DNA from: Rhodoferax sp.
GTDB taxonomy: Bacteria; Pseudomonadota; Gammaproteobacteria; Burkholderiales; Burkholderiaceae_C
Assembly (NCBI GenBank): GCA_020048255.1
Contig: JAIFMR010000140.1
Span: forward strand, 1 to 10,271
Length of the DNA: 10,271 nucleotides
Direction: 5' to 3'
A model generated the notes under the pieces. That model had not been told where the DNA came from, made no database searches, and saw only the letters and a list, made by a program, of their open reading frames with translations. The translations under genes were made by a program, and so were the position numbers. Shown piece after piece: positions 5,511-10,271 of the stretch (the first letter of the stretch is position 1; the number at the start of each line of letters is the position of its first letter).

Positions 5511-6860
5511 TCAGCCAATTTTTTTCACCAGAACCTGGCTTTTGCGGTCCCAGTTGTATTTGCGTTTGCGGGCTTCGGGTAACCAATCCGGGTCCACCTG
5601 CACAAAGCCACGTTTGATGAACCAGTGCATAGTGCGTGTGGTCAGGACAAAAATACTGTCCAGCCCGGCGAGTTTGGCGCGTTGCTCTATGCGCTTGAGC
5701 ACCCGCTCACCATCGCCTTGGCCCTGCACCTCGGGTGACACCGTCAGAGCGGCCATTTCGGCGGTGCGCGCTTCAGGGTACGAATACAGCGCGGCGCAGG
5801 CAAAAATCACCCCGTCGTGTTCGATCACGGTGTACAGACCGACATCGCGCTCTATTTCGGTGCGGCTGCGCTTGACCAGGGTGCCGTCTTTTTCAAACGG
5901 TTCGATCAGCTGCAGAATGCCGCCGACATCGTCGACACTGGCTTCGCGCAAGCTTTCCAGCTTTTCATCGACCACCATGGTGCCAATGCCGTCGTGCACA
6001 TAGACCTCCAGCAAAATGGAGCCATCTACTGCAAACGGAATGATGTGACTGCGCTCGACACCGCCCTTGCAGGCCTTGACGCAGTGTTGCAGGTAAAACG
6101 CGGTGTCACTGGGCTTGTCGGCGCTGGGAAGGTCCACCAGCAGTTTCTCGGCAGCTGCCAATGGCAGCTCGGTGTCAATCGGGTTATCTTCGCTGATGGC
6201 CTGGCCCACATGGGTGGGAATGCCGGCAATTTCAGTGACAAAGATCAGTTTGTCAGCTTGTAGCGCCACCGCCACCGACGTGGCGACCTCTTCCATGGTC
6301 AGGTTAAAGGCCTCGCCGGTAGGCGAAAACCCAAAAGGCGACATCAGCACCAGCGCGCCCATGTCCAGCGAGCGCGTGATGCCTGCCGTGTCAATCTTGC
6401 GCACCAGACCCGAGTGCTGAAAGTCCACGCCGTCGACAATGCCGACCGGTCGTGCCGTCAAAAAATTGCCCGAAATGACGCGAACAGTTGCGCCGGCCAT
6501 GGGCGTGTTGGGCAAGCCTTGGCTGAAGGCCGCTTCAATCTCGTAGCGCAATTGGCCGGCGGCCTCCTGAGCGCAGTCCAGCGCCACTTCGTCGGTGATG
6601 CGAATGCCTTGGGCATACCGCGGTGTGTGCCCCTTGGCCTTGAGCTGCTCATTGACCTGGGGTCGAAAGCCGTGCACCAGCACCACCTGGACCCCCATGC
6701 TTTGAATCAGGGCCAGGTCTTGTGCCAGGTTGGGCAGCTTGCCGGCTGCAATCGCCTCGCCGCACACGCCCACCACAAAGGTCTGGTTGCGAAACTTGTG
6801 GATGTAAGGCGCCACCGAACGAAACCAGGGAACGAAAGTGAAATTGAAGGGGAGGCTCAT
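5511..6860 (-). CDS. argA: N-acetylglutamate synthase (amino-acid N-acetyltransferase) ArgA
   Basis: ArgA catalyses the first step of arginine synthesis, acetyl-CoA plus glutamate to N-acetylglutamate, in the cytoplasm. From ATG 6860 the product has 449 residues, typical for the bifunctional-looking ArgA type. An N-terminal amino-acid-kinase-like domain (about 1-290) begins with WFRSVAPYIHKFRNQTFVV and includes LVHGFRPQVNEQL and the GEAFNLTMEEVA segment; it normally binds the arginine feedback inhibitor. The C-terminal GNAT domain (about 300-449) carries the acetyl-CoA loop VQGQGDGERVL. The frame is open further upstream to 6953, but those 31 residues do not resemble ArgA, and the upstream inverted repeat would fall inside them, so the shorter start is preferred. 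No clear Shine-Dalgarno precedes it. Other arg genes are not nearby. I see no sequence like the E. coli ArgR box in the upstream gap. Confidence 0.96.
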   Translation of the reverse strand: MSLPFNFTFVPWFRSVAPYIHKFRNQTFVVGVCGEAIAAGKLPNLAQDLALIQSMGVQVVLVHGFRPQVNEQLKAKGHTPRYAQGIRITDEVALDCAQEAAGQLRYEIEAAFSQGLPNTPMAGATVRVISGNFLTARPVGIVDGVDFQHSGLVRKIDTAGITRSLDMGALVLMSPFGFSPTGEAFNLTMEEVATSVAVALQADKLIFVTEIAGIPTHVGQAISEDNPIDTELPLAAAEKLLVDLPSADKPSDTAFYLQHCVKACKGGVERSHIIPFAVDGSILLEVYVHDGIGTMVVDEKLESLREASVDDVGGILQLIEPFEKDGTLVKRSRTEIERDVGLYTVIEHDGVIFACAALYSYPEARTAEMAALTVSPEVQGQGDGERVLKRIEQRAKLAGLDSIFVLTTRTMHWFIKRGFVQVDPDWLPEARKRKYNWDRKSQVLVKKIG

Positions 6861-6931
6861 AAGGGGCGTTGCTGCAGCAATTGATAACGTCGAAAAGTGT
6901 AGCTGCTGTGCGGTTGCGGAGTGCGGATACA

Positions 6932-6960
6932 AACACAGGTCATCAAAATCCACCTGTGTT
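6932..6960. promoter_or_regulatory. 9-bp inverted repeat between the tlpA-like gene and argA
   Basis: AACACAGGT (6932-6940) and ACCTGTGTT (6952-6960) are perfect reverse complements with an 11-base spacer. On the minus strand the hairpin begins 17 bases after the stop of the tlpA-like gene and ends about 70 bases before the argA ATG. It could end the first transcript, but only TTTG follows the stem, so it is not a standard terminator. It could equally be an operator for argA. It is the longest perfect inverted repeat I found in the intergenic DNA. Confidence 0.45.
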
Positions 6961-6977
6961 CTGACATTGTGAGACTC

Positions 6978-7802
6978 TCAACGTTTGCGCAAGCGATCCA
7001 ATTGCACCTGCAAGGCGGCTGCATTGAGGATGCCAAAGTGGGCATCCACGCGTTTACCCTGGGCATCAAAAAACAAGGTCGTAGGCAAACCCTGAGAGCC
7101 AGCAGCTGGCCCCAGGCTGCTGGTCGGGTCCAGCCATACATTGGACAAATTTAAGCCGGAACGCTGCAAATATGCAGTCACCGCGGTGGCTGGCTCGCCC
7201 TGGTTTACAAAAACAAACTTGACATCTGGCGTGTCTTGCTGCGCGGCGGCCAGCGTGGGCATCTCGACACGGCAGGGCCCGCACCAGGTGGCCCACAAAT
7301 TGACCACGGTCGGCTTGCCCGCAATGAGTTGCGGCAGGCCCAGCGTGCGCTCACTGCTCAGTTCGGTCAGCATCACATGGGGTACTTGTTGCTGCGCTGG
7401 CTTGTCATTTGCCAGCCACACCATCGTGAGGCCAGCCGACCAGACCAGGCCAGCGCACAAGGCGGCCAGCCCCACTGCACGGCGAATCTGAGCTTGCTGC
7501 CAGCCACGCCAGGCAAGCCACAGGCCGGCAGCGGCCCAGCCGGCAGGTGCAAACCATCCGCCATCACGCACATCCACCAGTGACCAAGGGCTGGCAAAGT
7601 AAGCATCGGCATAACGCAACACATGGGTCAGCCGGGCTGCCAGCAGGCCCAAGCCCGCCGCGCTCCAGACCATGTTGTCGACGTGGGTAGCGAATTCTGT
7701 GGGCGCCAGGCGTCGTGCCAAGGTGGCCGAACTCCACACCGCCAGCATCAAGATCAGGGGCAGAACAGGTAGCGCCAAGGGGCCGATGGAAATGGAAAGC
7801 AT
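6978..7802 (-). CDS. Membrane-anchored TlpA-family thiol:disulfide oxidoreductase with Lgt-like N-terminus
   Basis: The 274-residue product joins a membrane part to a thioredoxin-fold domain. Residues 1-130 hold about four hydrophobic segments (roughly 7-24, 42-58, 83-98 and 108-130). Residues 140-274 are a TlpA/ResA-like domain with active site W173-CGPC-C177 and the cis-proline at GLP 238-240. With the last membrane segment placed just before it, the thioredoxin domain is predicted to face the periplasm, where such proteins reduce specific disulfides, for example in cytochrome c maturation. The substrate here is unknown. The stretch ARLTHVLRYADAYFASPW followed by DGGWFAPAGW resembles the RLGYV...YY...P and GGMSFHGG region of prolipoprotein diacylglyceryl transferase (Lgt), but the histidine of that motif is absent and the domain is short. 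The ATG at 7802 has no strong ribosome binding site. A promoter is visible 36-64 bases upstream. argA follows on the same strand. Confidence 0.88.
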   Translation of the reverse strand: MLSISIGPLALPVLPLILMLAVWSSATLARRLAPTEFATHVDNMVWSAAGLGLLAARLTHVLRYADAYFASPWSLVDVRDGGWFAPAGWAAAGLWLAWRGWQQAQIRRAVGLAALCAGLVWSAGLTMVWLANDKPAQQQVPHVMLTELSSERTLGLPQLIAGKPTVVNLWATWCGPCRVEMPTLAAAQQDTPDVKFVFVNQGEPATAVTAYLQRSGLNLSNVWLDPTSSLGPAAGSQGLPTTLFFDAQGKRVDAHFGILNAAALQVQLDRLRKR

Positions 7803-7837
7803 GGATTGGGAATGAAGCGACGGTTACGCTGCTACTG

Positions 7838-7866
7838 ATAATAGAGCATTCAGCGCTTGTTCTGAA
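7838..7866 (-). promoter_or_regulatory. Candidate promoter of the tlpA-like gene
   Basis: On the minus strand TTCAGA (7861-7866, four of six to TTGACA) is separated by 17 bases from TATTAT (7838-7843, five of six to TATAAT). Transcription would start near 7831, leaving a leader of about 29 bases before ATG 7802. Confidence 0.5.
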
Positions 7867-7886
7867 AGGGGGTCTACTCACCCAAA

Positions 7887-7935
7887 GCAACTTTGAATTC
7901 TGATGTCAAGTTGCGCCATAGAGACGCACGGTCTC
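7887..7935 (-). terminator. Two weak hairpins after the diguanylate cyclase gene
   Basis: GAGAC (7921-7925) pairs with GTCTC (7931-7935) across five bases, one base after the cyclase stop codon. Farther on, GCAACTT (7887-7893) pairs with AAGTTGC (7908-7914) across 14 bases. On the minus strand only TTTGGG follows the second stem, so this is not a strong intrinsic terminator. Position after a stop codon is the main support. Confidence 0.28.
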
Positions 7936-7936
7936 A

Positions 7937-9286
7937 TCAAAAAAACAAGCTCGCAAACTTTTGATCCTCGATCATCATGTGCCCGGCAATGACATCCATG
8001 GCAAAGTAATCAATCAGTTCCGAGATCGGTACACCGACCTGCAGGTCGACGGGATGACGAAGTTTGAGCACTTTAGATATCAGTTCCCGATGCATTTTTG
8101 CGTGCTCTTCGAAGTATTCGTAGCCATGCGACTGAAGAATCGCCTCCTCATGGGCGAAGTGCTCCACCACGTGCACCAGCAGCGTATCGAACGCCGCTTC
8201 AAACTGCTCTGGTTTCTCAGTTCTGCGTGCCGCCTTTTCCATGAGAACATTGGCCAAGCGGAACAATTCGCGGTGCTCGCTGTCAAGGGTCTGTTGTCCG
8301 CAATTTAAAGCGGTTTTCCAAGTCAACGTGTCAATCGATTGGCCTGCGATGTTGATGTCAGCCGTGTCATCAGGTTTTGTGCTCAAGGTGCACATCTTGA
8401 CGTCATTGCCACCTGAATTTTTAGCGCGGTACATGGCGCGGTCACCCAATCGCAGCAACTCCTGCTCGGTATGGGCGTGATCGGGGTAGATCGCGATGCC
8501 AATACTTGACGAGGATCGCAGCGACATCTGGCTGGGGGTGATAAAAGGCTGATCCAATTCAATGCGAATTTTGTCTGCAACGGCCAACGTATCCTCCGAT
8601 GTCAGTATGTCGGGCAACAGAGCCAAAAACTCGTCACCACCTACGCGTGCCGCCGTATCGGAAGCCCGTAGGCAGCTCTCAATGCGCCGCGCCACCGATT
8701 CCAGCAACCAGTCGCCTGTCGCATGACCGTACTTGTCGTTGATTGATTTGAATTTATCCAGATCGATAAACAGCAATGCGAAGCGCGACTGTGCACGCTT
8801 GGCACGTGCCAGTGTTTGACTCAGACGGTCATTGAAGAGTCGGCGATTGGGCAGCTGTGTCAGGGGGTCGTAAAACGCCTGCTGTTGCACTTCCTCTTCC
8901 ATGCGCCTGCGCTCGGTAATATCTTCCACCGTACCTTCATAAAACAAGATCTTCCCGTTCGCATCGCGCAAGACATGGGCGTTTTCTTTCACCCACAGTC
9001 GCTCGCCCGTTTTGCGTCGGTATATTTCCGATACAAAATCCAAAACGTGACCGTCCTGTTCGATGAGTTTCATAAACTCATCGCGACGGTTGGGATCGAC
9101 ATACCACTGTCGTGCCAAGTCGTTGAAAGTTGACAGCAATTGAGCTTCTGAGTCGTAGCCGTTGAGTTTCAAAAGTGCAGCATTGGCGCGAATCATCCGA
9201 CCATCGTGACTCGACCGATAGGTTCCTATCGGATAAAGCTCGAACATGGTCGAAAGTGGATAGGGGTCCGTTGTTGAGCAATGCAT
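7937..9286 (-). CDS. PAS-GGDEF-bacteriohemerythrin protein (putative O2/redox-responsive diguanylate cyclase)
   Basis: The frame encodes three domains; positions are numbered from the TTG at 9322. A PAS domain (about 26-140, with a PAC-like end YEGTVEDITERR) leads into a GGDEF domain (about 146-310) with intact GGDEF at 228-232 and an RxxD inhibitory site, R219-D222, five residues before it. This predicts active synthesis of c-di-GMP from two GTP, with product inhibition. The C-terminal domain (about 332-461) is a bacteriohemerythrin with all seven di-iron ligands in place: H350, H388, E392, H407, H411, H448 and D453. O2 or redox change at the di-iron centre may tune the cyclase, as known for a Vibrio cholerae hemerythrin-cyclase in which the sensor is N-terminal instead. 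I list ATG 9286; TTG 9322 and ATG 9247 are alternatives, and none has a good Shine-Dalgarno. No membrane segment is seen, so it is cytoplasmic. It is divergent from hrpA. Confidence 0.93.
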   Translation of the reverse strand: MHCSTTDPYPLSTMFELYPIGTYRSSHDGRMIRANAALLKLNGYDSEAQLLSTFNDLARQWYVDPNRRDEFMKLIEQDGHVLDFVSEIYRRKTGERLWVKENAHVLRDANGKILFYEGTVEDITERRRMEEEVQQQAFYDPLTQLPNRRLFNDRLSQTLARAKRAQSRFALLFIDLDKFKSINDKYGHATGDWLLESVARRIESCLRASDTAARVGGDEFLALLPDILTSEDTLAVADKIRIELDQPFITPSQMSLRSSSSIGIAIYPDHAHTEQELLRLGDRAMYRAKNSGGNDVKMCTLSTKPDDTADINIAGQSIDTLTWKTALNCGQQTLDSEHRELFRLANVLMEKAARRTEKPEQFEAAFDTLLVHVVEHFAHEEAILQSHGYEYFEEHAKMHRELISKVLKLRHPVDLQVGVPISELIDYFAMDVIAGHMMIEDQKFASLFF

Positions 9287-9385
9287 AGGCTGAATGATGA
9301 CTTTGCCGATCTTATTCCACAAGGGGTAGGCGTCACTTTCTCAAATGACCCCAGCTGCCAATCTGCCGCTCACTGACGCAACCTC

Positions 9386-9391
9386 GATAAT
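9386..9391 (+). promoter_or_regulatory. -10-like element directly before hrpA
   Basis: GATAAT (five of six to TATAAT) ends nine bases before the hrpA ATG at 9401, which predicts transcription starting within about three bases of the start codon. The -35 at 17 bases spacing (CTGCCG) is poor. The sequence after the hexamer, tgCGACCCC-ATG, resembles that before the four-cysteine gene, ccCGACCCT-like with ATG, and no Shine-Dalgarno is present. Confidence 0.38.
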
Positions 9392-9400
9392 TGCGACCCC

Positions 9401-10271
9401 ATGTCTGTACCTTTGAAAATCGAATTCCCCGAATCCCTGCCCGTCAGCGCACGCCGTGAGGAAATCATGGCGGCGATGGACAAGCACCAGGTCATCATCG
9501 TTTGTGGTGAAACCGGCTCCGGCAAAACCACCCAGCTGCCCAAAATTGCCTTGGCGATGGGGCGCGGGCTGTGCAACTACCCCAAGACTCTGGCGGACGG
9601 CCGACCGGCACCGCGTGGCAAGCTCATCGGCCACACCCAGCCACGACGTATTGCCGCCAGCAGCGTGGCCAAACGCATTGCCGAAGAACTCCACACCACG
9701 CCGGGTGATGTGGTGGGTTTTAAGGTGCGGTTTCAAGACCGCCTGGGGCGTGATGCCTCCGTCAAGCTGATGACCGACGGCATTTTGCTGGCCGAAACAC
9801 AAACCGACCCGCTGCTGAAAGCCTACGACACCATCATCATCGACGAGGCTCATGAGCGTAGCCTGAACATTGACTTTTTGCTGGGCTATCTGCGCCAGAT
9901 CCTGCCGCGCCGGCCGGACCTGAAAGTGGTGGTGACCTCAGCCACCATCGATGCCCAGCGCTTTGCCGACCACTTTGCCTCAAAAAATGGGCCTGCGCCC
10001 ATCATCATGGTGTCCGGCCGCATGTTTCCGGTGGAGCAACGCTACCGCCCGTTTGAAGAATCGCGTGACTACGACCTGAACAACGCGATTGCCGATGCGG
10101 TGGACGAGCTTTGGCGCGATGTACACAACAGCGGCGACATTCTGGTGTTTTTGCCCGGCGAGCGTGAAATCCGCGAGGCCGCTGACCACCTGCGTGGCCA
10201 CCTGAGCCACCAACCTGTCTTCAGAGGCGCTGAAGTGCTGCCGCTGTTTGCCCGTCTGAGCCAGGCGGAGC
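9401..10271 (+). CDS. hrpA: ATP-dependent RNA helicase HrpA, N-terminal part
   Basis: A DEAH-box helicase gene that runs off the right edge; 290 codons are visible of a protein that is about 1300 residues in E. coli. In order: motif I GETGSGKT at residues 36-43, motif Ia TQPRRIAA at 79-86, motif II DEAH at 148-151, motif III SAT at 180-182, then the start of the second RecA-like domain with ILVFLPGEREI. HrpA acts on mRNA and has been linked to fimbrial mRNA processing and to rescue of collided ribosomes. The protein begins only about 35 residues before motif I, shorter than the E. coli N-terminus. The ATG at 9401 is the first in frame and has no Shine-Dalgarno; a -10-like element lies just upstream. 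It is divergent from the cyclase gene, about 114 bases between chosen starts. Paralogues of the DEAH group exist, but the motif wording matches HrpA. Confidence 0.93.
   Translation, partial: MSVPLKIEFPESLPVSARREEIMAAMDKHQVIIVCGETGSGKTTQLPKIALAMGRGLCNYPKTLADGRPAPRGKLIGHTQPRRIAASSVAKRIAEELHTTPGDVVGFKVRFQDRLGRDASVKLMTDGILLAETQTDPLLKAYDTIIIDEAHERSLNIDFLLGYLRQILPRRPDLKVVVTSATIDAQRFADHFASKNGPAPIIMVSGRMFPVEQRYRPFEESRDYDLNNAIADAVDELWRDVHNSGDILVFLPGEREIREAADHLRGHLSHQPVFRGAEVLPLFARLSQAE

Noticed and set aside
6896..6901. Possible argA -10 element TACACT
   Set aside because: The hexamer is acceptable, but no -35 match exists at 16-18 bases spacing, so I did not list it as a promoter.
9341..9853. 170-codon open frame on the - strand opposite hrpA
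   Set aside because: It mirrors the helicase motifs in antisense, has no recognised domain and crosses the divergent promoter region. It is a shadow frame.
1..10271. Multi-gene defence, mobile or biosynthetic system
   Set aside because: No transposase, integrase, toxin-antitoxin pair, restriction gene, nuclease-reverse transcriptase set or repeat array is visible; genes are common chromosomal families with ordinary spacing.

Overview
The window looks like chromosomal DNA from a betaproteobacterium, most likely Comamonadaceae near Rhodoferax or Polaromonas. This rests on recalled protein character (a PPK2 with a long N-terminal extension, YggX next to MnmC, an ArgA-type N-acetylglutamate synthase) and on moderately high GC. 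No database search was possible. I see no mobile element, rRNA, tRNA, CRISPR array or phage gene. Coding density is high and no gap exceeds about 140 bases.

Layout, left to right. (1) The 3' end of a BMP/simple-sugar type ABC permease gene (+) converges on mnmC (-). (2) A minus-strand pair, yggX then mnmC, covers Fe(II)/oxidative-damage protection and tRNA wobble-uridine modification. The methyltransferase half of this MnmC looks degenerate. (3) Divergent from yggX is a plus-strand pair: a 76-residue four-cysteine TRASH-like protein and dsbB, with 7 nt between the stop of the first and the start of the second. (4) A minus-strand run, each gene with its own gap, reads in transcription order: a PAS-GGDEF-hemerythrin diguanylate cyclase, a membrane-anchored TlpA-type thioredoxin, argA, a stand-alone ParA-fold ATPase and ppk2. 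ppk2 converges on dsbB. (5) Divergent from the cyclase gene is the 5' part of hrpA (+), which runs off the right edge.

The content is mostly housekeeping with a redox and stress flavour: DsbB makes disulfides, the TlpA-like protein is a membrane-tethered thiol oxidoreductase, YggX protects iron-sulfur proteins, PPK2 handles polyphosphate/nucleotide phosphate, and the hemerythrin cyclase can couple O2 or redox state to c-di-GMP. The genes do not form one obvious pathway. I do not see a clear undescribed multi-gene system. The best leads are local: the eroded SAM-binding site in MnmC, the Lgt-like membrane part of the TlpA protein, the small TRASH-like protein beside dsbB, two genes whose promoters predict leaderless mRNAs with nearly the same sequence before ATG, an inverted repeat that includes the yggX ribosome binding site, and a 9-bp inverted repeat between the tlpA-like gene and argA.
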